In this document: piece after piece, positions 1-10,424 of the stretch | How the letters are laid out: each line of letters opens with the position of its first letter | Position numbering within the stretch: the first letter of the stretch is position 1 | Assembly: GCA_029881795.1 (NCBI GenBank) | Contig: JAOULX010000004.1 | Span: forward strand, 62,001-126,000 | Length of the DNA: 64,000 nt | From: Gammaproteobacteria bacterium | GTDB lineage: Bacteria; Pseudomonadota; Gammaproteobacteria; SZUA-229 | Direction: 5' to 3' | Notes under the pieces: model-generated | Database searches by the model: none | Seen by the model: the letters and a program-made list of their open reading frames with translations, nothing else | What the model was told of the DNA's origin: nothing | Translations under genes and position numbers: made by a program

Positions 1-185
1 ATAAACGAATAAACCAGAACAGCAAACGAAATCGTCATGAAAAAAAACTGGCCCTGCGCTGCCGTTTTCGCAACAGCCATCAGATTCAGTTTGTTATTGG
101 CAGCCCCCCAGAGCGGAACAACAGCCTGAAAAAAAGCCATACAAAGTGCCAGTATTAATGCAAAATGTCCTATTTCTGGAAGCAT
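1..185 (-). CDS. ccmF: Cytochrome c-type biogenesis protein CcmF, N-terminal fragment (runs off window)
   Basis: Reverse translation MLPEIGHFALILALCMAFFQAVVPLWGAANN...; position directly downstream of ccmE. Confidence 0.85.
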   Translation of the reverse strand, partial: MLPEIGHFALILALCMAFFQAVVPLWGAANNKLNLMAVAKTAAQGQFFFMTISFAVLVYSF

Positions 186-310
186 TTTATTACCTTTTTT
201 AGTGTGTTATCTGATCGCGCCAGTGATCTTTTCTGCATCCTGTCATAAAGACCGTTACTTAGACACAGGACTGCAGATCATTCCCATATCGATTGAACAG
301 TCTTTACTGT

Positions 311-748
311 TTAATATGCAGGTGTTGTTTTTGCTTTCATACTTTCTGCCACTTCAGGTGGCATATAGTTTTCATCGTGTTTAGCCAGCACTTCCTCGGC
401 TTCAAAAATTCCGTCTTGCCGTAACCGTCCTTTAGAAACGATACCCTGACCTTCCCGAAATAAATCAGGCAGTATGCCGTTATAATAAACCGTGATCACC
501 GACTGGTTATCGGTCAAATCAAAATAGGCTGCCAGACTTTTTTCTTTACGTTTAAAACTACCATTGACAACCATGCCGCCAAGACGAAAATCTTTTCCTG
601 CCGGTGCTTTTCCAGCCTTTACATCAGTGACTGAGAAAAAAAACATCAGGTTTTCATTGAATGCTTTTAATGCGAATGCGGTGGCAATAGCAACACCTAT
701 CACCATTATTGAAATCAGGAATATTCTTTTTTTTCTAGCCGGTGTCAT
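311..748 (-). CDS. ccmE: Cytochrome c maturation heme chaperone CcmE
   Basis: 145 aa, N-terminal TM, LAKHDENYMPPEV heme-binding His motif; ccm operon context. Confidence 0.95.
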   Translation of the reverse strand: MTPARKKRIFLISIMVIGVAIATAFALKAFNENLMFFFSVTDVKAGKAPAGKDFRLGGMVVNGSFKRKEKSLAAYFDLTDNQSVITVYYNGILPDLFREGQGIVSKGRLRQDGIFEAEEVLAKHDENYMPPEVAESMKAKTTPAY

Positions 749-909
749 TTAAGCTGCTCCGCTCTTTCAAGTTGCTTTGTTAGTTTATTCAGCATCGATT
801 TGCGCTGATAGATCGGCAATATTATATTTGCAATTAAAATAAGTGCCGCCACAGCGTATGAGCTCCAGACATAAAACCCGTAACCGCCCATATAAAAAAA
901 TTCTTTCAT
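745..909 (-). CDS. ccmD: Heme exporter protein CcmD
   Basis: Short 54 aa ORF MKEFFYMGGYGFYVWSSYAVAALILIANII..., stop overlaps ccmE start (ATGA); between ccmC and ccmE; not in the supplied ORF list. Confidence 0.85.
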   Translation of the reverse strand: MKEFFYMGGYGFYVWSSYAVAALILIANIILPIYQRKSMLNKLTKQLERAEQLK

Positions 910-911
910 GC

Positions 912-1658
912 TCAGGCCTCTTTGCTCTGATGTAATAATTCTTTAACCCACTGGGTGTTTCGCTCGCGCTCCAGCAATTCAACCCGCACCCGTAAAAACA
1001 AGGCCCAGACATAATAAATTTTAAACGCAACAGCCATTATTAAAAGCGGCAGCAGCATTCTCATATCGATCGAAGGTTTATCAAACTTGGTTACGGTTGG
1101 CCCCTGATGCAGGGTATTCCACCACTCAACGGAATAATGAATTATGGGTATATTAACCATGCCAACCAGCGCTAATAATGCCACTGCACGGCTGGCGACT
1201 CGTTTATCCGGTATCGCCACGTAGAGCGACATCACGCCCAGATACAAAAACAATAATAATAATTCAGCCGTTAAACGTGCATCCCAGACCCACCAGGCAC
1301 CCCACATCGGTTTACCCCAGAGCGAACCGGTAACTAGTGCCAGCAAAGTAAAACCGGCACCGATCGGCGCACTGCAAACCGCCACGGTTTCTGCCAGTTT
1401 AATTCGCCAGATCAGACCTATTGCGCCAGCAGCAGCCATTGCCATATAAATAAACAGTGACATCCAGGCTGCCGGCACATGAATATAAATAATCCGGTAA
1501 CTCTCACCTTGCTGGTAGTCTGTCGGTGCGGCTATTAACCCACCATAAAGACCCGCTATTAACAGCAACAGTGTGATCGCACCCAGCCAGGGTATCCATA
1601 AACCACTGAGGCGATAAAAATACGGTGGTGAGGCGGTTTTATGAATGAATTTCATCAT
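912..1658 (-). CDS. ccmC: Heme exporter protein CcmC
   Basis: WGKPMWGAWWVWDARLT tryptophan-rich motif, multiple TMs. Confidence 0.95.
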   Translation of the reverse strand: MMKFIHKTASPPYFYRLSGLWIPWLGAITLLLLIAGLYGGLIAAPTDYQQGESYRIIYIHVPAAWMSLFIYMAMAAAGAIGLIWRIKLAETVAVCSAPIGAGFTLLALVTGSLWGKPMWGAWWVWDARLTAELLLLFLYLGVMSLYVAIPDKRVASRAVALLALVGMVNIPIIHYSVEWWNTLHQGPTVTKFDKPSIDMRMLLPLLIMAVAFKIYYVWALFLRVRVELLERERNTQWVKELLHQSKEA

Positions 1659-1659
1659 A

Positions 1660-2343
1660 TCAGCTTAAACTCAGTTTCAGTGCTGCGGCAGTAGGCCACG
1701 GCGTTAAGGTAATGGCTAATAGTAAAAATGACGCCAGGATCCATAATTGCGCGGTAACGGGCATACCCGACATCGCCATTTCTATCGCATTGGTTGCGAA
1801 AATCAGTACCGGCACATAAAACGGTAACACCAGCAAAGATAATAAAATACCACCGCGTTTAAGTCCCACGGTTAAAGCAATAGCGACAGCGCCAATCAGG
1901 CTTAATACCGGAGTGCCTAGTAATAAGGTTAAAACAAGCAGCCCGATCACATCTTGATCAAGCCCAAGAAATAGCGCTAAAAGCGGTGCGATGATCATTA
2001 AAGGCAAGCCGGTGATCAACCAGTGAGCCAGTACCTTTGCCAGCACCAGGATACTAGTCGGGTGTGCGTTTAATAATAATAGCTCGAGTGAACCGTCTTC
2101 AAAGTCTGAGCGAAATATAGTATCCAGCGAGAGCATCGCCGCGAGCAAGGCCGCTACCCAGATAATACCCGGAGCCATGGTTTGTAAGAGCCGGGTTTCT
2201 GCACCGGTGCCCAGTGGAAACAAGGTCACTACCAGCACAAAAAACAATAGCGGATTAAATAATTCGGCGCGGTGACGAAATGCCAGTAACAGATCGCGCT
2301 TTAACAGCGCTAAAAATACCCGTGACAGTGATCCCTGACTCAT
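1660..2343 (-). CDS. ccmB: Heme exporter protein CcmB
   Basis: ABC permease, FEDGSLELLLL motif; operon position. Confidence 0.93.
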   Translation of the reverse strand: MSQGSLSRVFLALLKRDLLLAFRHRAELFNPLLFFVLVVTLFPLGTGAETRLLQTMAPGIIWVAALLAAMLSLDTIFRSDFEDGSLELLLLNAHPTSILVLAKVLAHWLITGLPLMIIAPLLALFLGLDQDVIGLLVLTLLLGTPVLSLIGAVAIALTVGLKRGGILLSLLVLPFYVPVLIFATNAIEMAMSGMPVTAQLWILASFLLLAITLTPWPTAAALKLSLS

Positions 2344-2978
2344 TGGCTAAGGCTCAGCTTTATGACTTTGTCGTTGTCAAATGAAACACTGTGATGTGAC
2401 GTCATAATAACCAGCCCTCCCTGTTCAAGCTGTGCATTAATTTCCCGCTCCACCATGGCGATACCCTTTTTATCGAGCGCAGTAAACGGTTCATCAAGAA
2501 TCCATAAGTAGGCACCTGATAATAACAAGCGCGCCAACGCCAGTCGACGACGCTGCCCTGCCGACAGGTTTGAGACCTGTAAATCATCAAAGTGTTCCAA
2601 TCCTACCCGCTCGAGGACGTCTTTTATAGTGTTGTTGTTGCCGAGTGCTAATGAACGCGAAAATTCGAGATTTTCAGTCACGCTTAAATCCAGTTTATTA
2701 CCATCAAGATGACCCAGAAATGCCATCTCACCGGCATAGCTTTCCTGGCCGTGTACCGCAATAGATGATTTTTGATCGTCAGACTGTCTTACCCAGGTCA
2801 CCTGCCCTTGTTCGGGCAGCCGTATGCCGCACAGAATACGCAGCAAAGAGGTTTTACCACTGCCGTTATCGCCTTCTACCAGCAATAACTGACCTGAAAA
2901 CAAATTAATGTTCACGTCGCTAAACAAGATCCGGTCGTCTCTGATACAACTCAGATCACGCACTTCGAGGGACATCAT
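2340..2978 (-). CDS. ccmA: Heme exporter ATP-binding protein CcmA
   Basis: Walker A GDNGSGKTSLL, signature LSAGQRRRLALARL, Walker B LWILDEPF. Confidence 0.95.
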   Translation of the reverse strand: MMSLEVRDLSCIRDDRILFSDVNINLFSGQLLLVEGDNGSGKTSLLRILCGIRLPEQGQVTWVRQSDDQKSSIAVHGQESYAGEMAFLGHLDGNKLDLSVTENLEFSRSLALGNNNTIKDVLERVGLEHFDDLQVSNLSAGQRRRLALARLLLSGAYLWILDEPFTALDKKGIAMVEREINAQLEQGGLVIMTSHHSVSFDNDKVIKLSLSQ

Positions 2979-3089
2979 ATTTTTTATTATTCTCTATTTA
3001 AGTGTTATGTCCATATAACCTGAAGTTAACACATCCTTATAGCCACTTCAAAACGACTGATTATATTTATTATATTTTCTTAATCTCGG

Positions 3090-3473
3090 TTAACTTTTAT
3101 GCTTAATCTGTTCGATACATTCGACCGCATTGGCATCCGGGTCTCGACAAAACAAAGCTTTGCGGCCTGACTTACTTAAGCTGTAAGCAATACCGGCATT
3201 ATCCAGCGCCTGTATCAGCTGCTGCAGATCATCCACCAGTAATGCCATATGCCGGTCACGTCCGCCATGTAACGGACGACTCGCTGCTGAATCGGGATTG
3301 GGCAGTTCAAGTAAATGGATTTGCTGCTGGCCAACATTAAGCCAGGCACCAGGATAACCCAAATCGGGCCGAGCAGAATCGAGCTCAAGCCCAAGCACGC
3401 CCTGATAAAATGCCAGCGAATCATTCGTATTATTCACAATAACGCTGCAATGATGCATGGCTAAAACCGCCAT
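3090..3473 (-). CDS. VOC/glyoxalase-family protein
   Basis: MHHCSVIVNNTNDSLAFYQGVLGLELD... CRDPDANAVECIEQ, typical VOC fold pattern. Confidence 0.85.
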   Translation of the reverse strand: MAVLAMHHCSVIVNNTNDSLAFYQGVLGLELDSARPDLGYPGAWLNVGQQQIHLLELPNPDSAASRPLHGGRDRHMALLVDDLQQLIQALDNAGIAYSLSKSGRKALFCRDPDANAVECIEQIKHKS

Positions 3474-3607
3474 ATCTCCTCCAAAAGATGCTTTTGCGAC
3501 TGCATTCAGTCACCGAATCCCCTATAATAACCGACTTTTGTGGCCAACTTCGCTGTTTTGTAGGCCGATTTTAATCCCGACCTTGTCAATCACCTGTACA
3601 TAATTCA

Positions 3608-4813
3608 ATGAATCCCGATTTAAAACGATTGCAGCCTTACCCGTTTGAAAAATTAGCCGCGCTCAAAGCAGGAGTGACACCACCGGAGTCACTTCAGCAT
3701 ATCGCCTTATCTATCGGCGAGCCAAAACACGATGCCCCCGGCTTTGTCGTCGATGCACTGGTCGCTGCAATGCCAAGCCTTAACACTTACCCATTGACTA
3801 AAGGCATGCCTGCATTACGCCAGAGCATATCTGACTGGCTGCAAAAGCGTTTTCAGTTAGCCGCTGCAACACTGGATATCGAAACCAATATATTACCCGT
3901 TGCCGGTACCCGTGAAGCCCTGTTTGCCTTTGCTCAGGCCGTGATCAACAAGCAAAGCGAGTCCACTCCACTGGTTTTAATGCCTAATCCGTTTTACCAG
4001 ATTTACGAAGGTGCGGCCTTTTTAGCCGGCGCGACGCCCTATTTTTACGACACCCGCGCAGAAAATAATTATCTGCCAGACTTTGATGCCATCAGCGACG
4101 ATGTCTGGCAACGCTGCCAGTTACTGTATATCTGCTCGCCCGGCAACCCGACCGGTGCCGTACTCAGCCAGCAATGCCTGCAAGACTTGATTCGCAAAGC
4201 CAGACAGTTTGATTTTGTGATTGCCTCTGACGAATGTTATTCAGAACTGTATTTTGATGAATCCACACCACCGACTGGTTTATTGCAGGCCTCGCATGCA
4301 ATGGGAAATGATAACTACGCAAACTGCGTGGTTTTCCATAGCTTATCAAAACGCTCCAACCTGCCGGGCTTACGTTCCGGTTTCGTGGCCGGTGATGCCA
4401 GTGTATTAAGCGGATTCCTCAGTTATCGCACCTATCACGGCTGCGCCTTGCCGCCGACGCACCAGATAGCCAGCATCGCAGCCTGGCAGGACGAACAACA
4501 CGTCAGACAAAACCGCATGTTTTATACCGAGAAATTTAAAGCCGTTATCGATATACTACAGCCCGTTATTGAGGTGCAGATGCCAGCGGCATCTTTTTAC
4601 ATCTGGCTGAAAACACCAGTTTGCGAACAGGAATTTGCCAAACAACTGTTTGCCACACAAAACGTTACCGTATTGCCAGGCTCATACCTGTCACGTGATA
4701 ACAACGGATTCAACCCCGGTGCCGGGCATGTACGCATGGCACTGGTTGCTCCTCTTGATGAATGCATCGAGGCAGCAAAGCGAATTAAACAGTTCATCGC
4801 AACACTGAACTAA
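3608..4813 (+). CDS. dapC: Succinyldiaminopimelate transaminase (PLP aminotransferase class I/II)
   Basis: SLSKRSNLPGLRSGFVAGD PLP-lysine motif; adjacent to dapD. Confidence 0.92.
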   Translation: MNPDLKRLQPYPFEKLAALKAGVTPPESLQHIALSIGEPKHDAPGFVVDALVAAMPSLNTYPLTKGMPALRQSISDWLQKRFQLAAATLDIETNILPVAGTREALFAFAQAVINKQSESTPLVLMPNPFYQIYEGAAFLAGATPYFYDTRAENNYLPDFDAISDDVWQRCQLLYICSPGNPTGAVLSQQCLQDLIRKARQFDFVIASDECYSELYFDESTPPTGLLQASHAMGNDNYANCVVFHSLSKRSNLPGLRSGFVAGDASVLSGFLSYRTYHGCALPPTHQIASIAAWQDEQHVRQNRMFYTEKFKAVIDILQPVIEVQMPAASFYIWLKTPVCEQEFAKQLFATQNVTVLPGSYLSRDNNGFNPGAGHVRMALVAPLDECIEAAKRIKQFIATLN

Positions 4814-4881
4814 TCACTTATTTAATTACTTAATGCGCTATTTCGCTAACCGCGAAAACGACATTAAATAAACCGGAGAAA

Positions 4882-5709
4882 ATGATGGAAGACATCAAAA
4901 AAATTATCGAAGAAGCTTTCGAGCGTCGCGCCGATATCACCCCTCGCAATGCAGAAGCTCATGTTATTGATGCGGTTAACACCGTTATCGGCATGCTGGA
5001 CTCAGGCGAACAGCGCGTTGCAGAGAAAAAAGACGGTGACTGGATCACTAATGAATGGCTGAAAAAAGCCGTGTTATTGTCTTTCCGTATAAATGACAAC
5101 AACTTCATCAAGGGCGGCTTCACTAACTACTACGATAAATGTCCATCAAAATTTGCCGACATGAATTCAAAAGACTTCCGTGAAACCGGCGTTCGTGTCG
5201 TGCCACCCGCAACAGCTCGTTTTGGTTCATTCATCGGTTCTGGCACTGTGCTGATGCCTTCTTACGTTAATATCGGTGCTTATGTTGATTCTGGCACCAT
5301 GGTCGATACCTGGGCAACCGTTGGTTCTTGCGCACAAATTGGTAAAAATGTTCACCTTTCCGGTGGCGTTGGCATCGGTGGTGTTTTAGAGCCGTTACAG
5401 GCAACTCCCACCATTATTGAAGACAACTGTTTCATCGGTGCTCGTTCAGAAGTGGTCGAAGGCGTGATCGTTGAAGAAGGCTCGGTTATTTCAATGGGTG
5501 TTTACATTGGCCAGAGCACCAAAATATTCAATCGTATGACCGGTGAAGTGACTTACGGCCGCATCCCGAAAGGCTCAGTAGTGGTATCGGGCAACCTGCC
5601 ATCTAAAGACGGCACTTACAGCCTGTACTGTGCGGTAATCGTAAAGCAAGTTGATGCCAAAACATTAGGCAAAGTAGGTATTAACGAATTGCTTCGTGAT
5701 ATCGACTAA
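4882..5709 (+). CDS. dapD: 2,3,4,5-tetrahydropyridine-2,6-dicarboxylate N-succinyltransferase
   Basis: Left-handed beta-helix hexapeptide repeats, [32 protein letters not shown]. Confidence 0.95.
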   Translation: MMEDIKKIIEEAFERRADITPRNAEAHVIDAVNTVIGMLDSGEQRVAEKKDGDWITNEWLKKAVLLSFRINDNNFIKGGFTNYYDKCPSKFADMNSKDFRETGVRVVPPATARFGSFIGSGTVLMPSYVNIGAYVDSGTMVDTWATVGSCAQIGKNVHLSGGVGIGGVLEPLQATPTIIEDNCFIGARSEVVEGVIVEEGSVISMGVYIGQSTKIFNRMTGEVTYGRIPKGSVVVSGNLPSKDGTYSLYCAVIVKQVDAKTLGKVGINELLRDID

Positions 5710-5730
5710 TTAACATCACTGTTGATATAA

Positions 5731-5755
5731 AGGGCGCTTCGGCGTCCTTTTTTAT
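5731..5755 (+). terminator. Intrinsic terminator after dapD
   Basis: AGGGCGC-TTCG-GCGTCCT stem with C(UUCG)G tetraloop followed by T run. Confidence 0.85.
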
Positions 5756-5767
5756 GAGAGAACTATT

Positions 5768-6112
5768 ATGATTACGGTATACGGCATCCCCAATTGCGAC
5801 ACAATGAAAAAAGCCAGAAAATGGCTAGAAGCAAATGGCATCGACTATGAGTTTCACGATTATAAAAAGCAGGGTATCAGCAAAGTCAAACTTAAAGACT
5901 GGTGCAAACAAGCTGACTGGGAACTGTTATTAAATCGTCGCGGCACTACCTGGCGCAAGCTGGATGACGAAACCAAAACCACTGTCAACAAAACTCTGGC
6001 CATCGATATTATGGCAGAAAATACCAGCATCATTAAACGCCCGGTTATTGAAACAGGCAGCGATATTCTGATCGGATTTTCAGTTGAAAGCTTTGAACAG
6101 GCATTTAAATAG
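5768..6112 (+). CDS. ArsC/Spx/YffB-family thioredoxin-fold protein
   Basis: MITVYGIPNCDTMKKARKWLEANGIDYEFHDYKKQGI. Confidence 0.9.
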   Translation: MITVYGIPNCDTMKKARKWLEANGIDYEFHDYKKQGISKVKLKDWCKQADWELLLNRRGTTWRKLDDETKTTVNKTLAIDIMAENTSIIKRPVIETGSDILIGFSVESFEQAFK

Positions 6113-6116
6113 CACG

Positions 6117-6497
6117 ATGAAAATACAATCGCTCGATCATCTGGTTTTAACCGTCAAAGACCTCGATATCAGTATTGATTTTTATTGCAATCGACTGGCT
6201 ATGCAACATATCCGCTTTGCAGACAAACGCCATGCCATCGCTTTTGGTGAGCAAAAAATCAACCTGCATCAGGCCGATAAGATTTTTTTACCGGCAGCAG
6301 GCACGCCGACCATGGGTTCTGCCGATTTATGTTTTATTGTGTCCACACCGATGCCACAGATTATTGAACATCTGAACGCGGCAGGTATCACGATTATTGC
6401 AGGCCCGGTTGAACGAAGCGGCGCACAAGGAAAAATAATATCCGTGTATATCCGCGACCCGGACCAGAACCTGCTGGAGTTGAGTAACCACATCTGA
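6117..6497 (+). CDS. VOC-family protein (start at ATG 6117 rather than 6084)
   Basis: MKIQSLDHLVLTVKDLDISIDFYCNRLAM...YIRDPDQNLLELSN. Confidence 0.88.
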   Translation: MKIQSLDHLVLTVKDLDISIDFYCNRLAMQHIRFADKRHAIAFGEQKINLHQADKIFLPAAGTPTMGSADLCFIVSTPMPQIIEHLNAAGITIIAGPVERSGAQGKIISVYIRDPDQNLLELSNHI

Positions 6498-6618
6498 TGA
6501 ACTGAAATACACCAATCAGTGCTATTAACGCTGGTTAGACTGCTGAAGCCGCTGACTTATAGCAGTGGTTCTGCATGCAGCACAGCCTTGTTTACCAAAG
6601 CTGCGCCTCAACAAAACC

Positions 6619-6840
6619 TTAGCCGCCCGTCACATCCACATGCAAGCCTTGTGATGCAATAAAATCAACAATCGATGACGGGCTGACATAAGCCTCATCA
6701 TACTCCACCAACATTTCATGCGGCATTCTGGAATGATAGGCCACATTAACAACATGGCTGTCTGCCATCAGGTTGCTTTTTATAGCCTGAAAGTTTGCTT
6801 CGTTAAGGCTTTCATTGATATACAAATTGACTGAGTGCAT
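6619..6840 (-). CDS. Small HMA-like (ferredoxin-fold) protein lacking the CxxC metal motif
   Basis: 73 aa; alternating strand/helix pattern MHSVNLYINESLNEANFQAIKSNL...VVNVAYHSRMPHEMLVEYD. Confidence 0.6.
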   Translation of the reverse strand: MHSVNLYINESLNEANFQAIKSNLMADSHVVNVAYHSRMPHEMLVEYDEAYVSPSSIVDFIASQGLHVDVTGG

Positions 6841-6972
6841 CGACCGTCTCCGCTATAACTACTCAAAATCATGTTACAGCCAGATTGAAGACCGAGACAA
6901 ATCAAAATATTTAATTAACGAAATCGAAAAGAATGATCAGTCACTCTGCACACTGATCATTTCTGACCTCGT

Positions 6973-8034
6973 CTAGGATTTTTTTTGCCGGCGCTCTCTG
7001 ACTGCAGCGGCTAGCTGATCCAGCATTTGTGCGCTGTCATCCCAGCTAACACAGGCATCGGTAATGCTTTTACCGTATACCAGACAGTCATCATCGATAT
7101 TCTGGCGACCTTCAACCAGATGTGACTCAATCATTAAACCAAAAATACGCTGATCTCCGGCCGCAATCTGTGCCGCCAAATCCTGGCAAACATCAATCTG
7201 CTTTTTATAATCTTTATTGCTGTTAGCATGAGAGCAGTCAACCATGATTTTTGCCGGCTGAGATTGACTCTGTAACTCGTCTGCTGCCACGTTAATACTG
7301 GCAGCATCATAATTCGGCTTGCCATTACCACCTCTTAAAATGATATGGCAGTCTTCATTACCTTTGGTTGAAAAAATAGCCGAATGGCCCTGCTTGGTCA
7401 GTGACATAAAAACATGTGGCCGCGAAGCGGCATGAATGGCATCAATCGCGATACTTAAACCGCCATTGGTACCGTTTTTAAAGCCAACCGGACAGGATAA
7501 ACCTGAAGCCAGCTCACGGTGCCCCTGACTTTCCGTTGTGCGGGCACCTATTGCACCCCAGCTAATCAGGTCAGCGATGTATTGCGGACTGATAAGATCC
7601 AGAAACTCGGTTGCCGCGGGCACACCCATTTCCGCCAAATCCACTAATAAATGCCGCCCTAAGCGCAGACCTTCATTAATTTTAAAGCTGTTATCCAGAT
7701 GCGGGTCATTAATCAGGCCTTTCCAGCCAACCGTGGTACGCGGTTTTTCAAAATAAAAGCGCATAACGATACACAGATCTTTTGAGTATTCAGCAATTTT
7801 TTCTTTCAGCAAGCGGGCGTATTCACGACCCGCTTCAGGGTCATGTATTGAACAAGGTCCGATGATTACCAGCAGGCGATCATCTTCGTCATTGAGAATC
7901 TGATGAATTTGGTTACGAGTAGAAAAAATCAGCTCTGCCGCCTGATCAGACACGGGAAATTCTTTATGTAATTCTTCAGGTGGAATAACTTCCTGAATAC
8001 CCGTAATGCGTAAATCGTCAGTTTTATACTTCAT
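6973..8034 (-). CDS. aroG: 3-deoxy-7-phosphoheptulonate (DAHP) synthase, class I AroF/G/H type
   Basis: LLVIIGPCSIHDPEAGREYARLL, MRFYFEKPRTTVGWKGLINDP; paralog letter not certain. Confidence 0.93.
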   Translation of the reverse strand: MKYKTDDLRITGIQEVIPPEELHKEFPVSDQAAELIFSTRNQIHQILNDEDDRLLVIIGPCSIHDPEAGREYARLLKEKIAEYSKDLCIVMRFYFEKPRTTVGWKGLINDPHLDNSFKINEGLRLGRHLLVDLAEMGVPAATEFLDLISPQYIADLISWGAIGARTTESQGHRELASGLSCPVGFKNGTNGGLSIAIDAIHAASRPHVFMSLTKQGHSAIFSTKGNEDCHIILRGGNGKPNYDAASINVAADELQSQSQPAKIMVDCSHANSNKDYKKQIDVCQDLAAQIAAGDQRIFGLMIESHLVEGRQNIDDDCLVYGKSITDACVSWDDSAQMLDQLAAAVRERRQKKS

Positions 8035-8123
8035 TTGCCGGAAATCTATCCAAAAATCGCTGAAAGGTTAATGATAAAAGAGCGCATTATATACCATAAA
8101 TTTGCCCAAGTGGATGCAGGCTT

Positions 8124-8825
8124 TTAAATTCGTTCTGCCCCAAGCAATGGCAATATCTCGAATAAAGTCTGCAGGCTGTGATCGGGCTGCAAGGTCTGCT
8201 CTGGCCAGCCTATCGACTGACGATTTAACCAGATACTGTGCATACCGGCTGCTTTGGAACCTTCGATATCATCGAGTGGATGATCGCCCACAAACAGGAT
8301 TTGATCAGCTGCCAGCGCTGAACTATCAATCAGCCGGTTAAAGATAGCAAGGTCGGGTTTGGCTGCGCCGCTACTTTCTGCCGTTAAAACATAGTCAAAT
8401 AAATGCCCTAACGAAGTAGCGGAAATATCCGCATTACCATTGGTCATTGATGCCAGAAGGTAATTCTGTTTAAGCGAGTTCAGCACCGGCTCAACATCAG
8501 CATAGAACTCGACCTGCTGTCGGGCCTGATAAAAAACCTCAAAAGCTTGCTCTACCCAGCTGTCATCATCACAAAATTCTGCTGCCAATTGCCTTAATGA
8601 AGCCTTTCGAAGTGCCGTCAGATCATGTTTTATATCAGCGCGTTGCTGAGCCAGAGCCAGTCGCTTTTGACGTAATTGTTGTTGCGTGTAGTGCCCGGTT
8701 ATTTCCGGCTGATGAACACAGAGCCACTGATAAAGCGTCTGCTCTGCTTTCATAATAACCGGCATACAGGGCCAGAGCGTATCATCCAGATCAAAACAGA
8801 TCAGTCTGATCTTATTATAATCCGG
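8124..8825 (-). CDS. HAD-superfamily hydrolase (YjjG-like)
   Basis: ICFDLDDTLWP, MTNGN, FVGDHPLDDIEGSKAAGM; start likely at MPDYNKIR. Confidence 0.88.
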   Translation of the reverse strand, partial: PDYNKIRLICFDLDDTLWPCMPVIMKAEQTLYQWLCVHQPEITGHYTQQQLRQKRLALAQQRADIKHDLTALRKASLRQLAAEFCDDDSWVEQAFEVFYQARQQVEFYADVEPVLNSLKQNYLLASMTNGNADISATSLGHLFDYVLTAESSGAAKPDLAIFNRLIDSSALAADQILFVGDHPLDDIEGSKAAGMHSIWLNRQSIGWPEQTLQPDHSLQTLFEILPLLGAERI

Positions 8826-8829
8826 CATA

Positions 8830-9384
8830 TTACAGTAATTCGCTGATGAGAAATGCCTGCGTATTAAAATCAACATTATATTTCAATAATGCAGACTCGG
8901 CTTGTTGCCGTGTTCTATAGTGTCCGATTCTTACATCATAGCGGCTTTGATTTTCAAGGTTCTTTCGACTGATGATAAAGACCGGGTCATATTGCCCGAC
9001 TAACTGATTCTTCAGCCTTTGTGCATTTTCCAGGTATTTAAACATGGCGACCTGAATACTAAACTTCTGCTGCTTCACTGCTAAGCTTACTGCGGCGTTA
9101 TGATGGTCTGTTGTTTTCTGATCGACAGGATCAGTGGTAATAAAGTCAGGGTATTTTTTGGCTTTAATATCATCTGGCAAATCGACGTCATGAAACTCTC
9201 CCGGTTCATTCACAAGATAAACCTGTGGCTTCATCACAGAAAGGCCGTGGTCGTCATTAACCGGCAATGTCAACTTTAATTCTTTTGTGGTTTTCACGGC
9301 AGATGAAAAAACTAGACCATGATAAAACACAAAACATAGCGCCAGGCCAGCCAGCAAGGTTATGAACTTTGCTTTAGATCGCAT
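8830..9384 (-). CDS. SPOR-domain membrane protein
   Basis: N-terminal TM; C-terminal FSIQVAMFKYLENAQRLKNQL...YDVRIGHYRTRQQAESALLKY. Confidence 0.8.
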   Translation of the reverse strand: MRSKAKFITLLAGLALCFVFYHGLVFSSAVKTTKELKLTLPVNDDHGLSVMKPQVYLVNEPGEFHDVDLPDDIKAKKYPDFITTDPVDQKTTDHHNAAVSLAVKQQKFSIQVAMFKYLENAQRLKNQLVGQYDPVFIISRKNLENQSRYDVRIGHYRTRQQAESALLKYNVDFNTQAFLISELL

Positions 9385-9387
9385 AGC

Positions 9388-10368
9388 CTACTGACGCTCA
9401 AGCAACTCTTTAATTTGTGAACGTAAAAAACTGTTTTCATCTTCCAGAATAATAACCACTTGCTCGGTTTCTCTAAGCTGCCCGGTAACCCAGTCCGTCT
9501 CTTTAACCAGCTGTTTTTTCTCTTCAAGTTCAAGCGAAAGATTGCCAACTATGTCATTGAGCTCTGACACCCTGGCATTTTGCTGTGACAAAATTTTAGA
9601 CATATCAACTCGTTCATTATGAAGATTACGCTCAATCTCACTCGCCAGTGTCTCTCTGGGGGCTTTTTCCAACAGCACCGGTGTATGTAGCATTTCTAAA
9701 TACTTATCTTCCATTGCTTGCAGGCGCTCAGCAAGCAAATCTCTTTCTGAGCGCAGTAGAACCAGCATATGAGACAATTCTGCTGAATCATTGGTTTCTG
9801 CAAATTTTTGTATAAGCCCTATCACATCATTATTTTGATCCATCAGGGCTGTTGAATTAGCCCGGTAGGCTTCCAGCTGATCCTCCATATCTGCTGTATC
9901 AGCTACCGTGTTAGTTTTGCTGGCCAAGTCATTTTTAATGTCTTCAAACAGATCATTAGCTTCTGGTTCTGCTTCTGGCTCTGCAGGCTGTTGATAAACA
10001 AATTCGATACTGGCACGATACAACTCCCAGAATCGCGCCGTATCACCCTGCGCCTCGGCCATTGCCTTTTGCTCGGCATTGAGGTGTTTTAAACGGTATT
10101 CATACATGTTGATTGTTTCAAAATCATCCTGATGATTTTCTTTAAGATCATCCAGGTGAATCAGGGTTTCTGTTAATTCACGATTGATAAACTGCAGATA
10201 TATTTCAAAAGGATCTGTGACATCAGCCTCTTCAGGCGTGCCGTTTTCATCATCTGGCAGCGAGTTTTTTTTATTTTTTGAAATACGCCAATGAAGAAAC
10301 ACTATCCAGATGACAAGCAGGAGTATTATTTCCGATAACACTGCAATGCTAAAAAAATTTACATCCAT
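9388..10368 (-). CDS. Membrane-anchored coiled-coil protein, unknown function
   Basis: Single N-terminal TM then long heptad-rich acidic helices; 4 nt from the SPOR gene. Confidence 0.75.
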   Translation of the reverse strand: MDVNFFSIAVLSEIILLLVIWIVFLHWRISKNKKNSLPDDENGTPEEADVTDPFEIYLQFINRELTETLIHLDDLKENHQDDFETINMYEYRLKHLNAEQKAMAEAQGDTARFWELYRASIEFVYQQPAEPEAEPEANDLFEDIKNDLASKTNTVADTADMEDQLEAYRANSTALMDQNNDVIGLIQKFAETNDSAELSHMLVLLRSERDLLAERLQAMEDKYLEMLHTPVLLEKAPRETLASEIERNLHNERVDMSKILSQQNARVSELNDIVGNLSLELEEKKQLVKETDWVTGQLRETEQVVIILEDENSFLRSQIKELLERQ

Positions 10369-10424
10369 ATTTATAGAACCGTTATATTACCTGTTATCGT
10401 GCAATTATTGATTAGACACAACAA

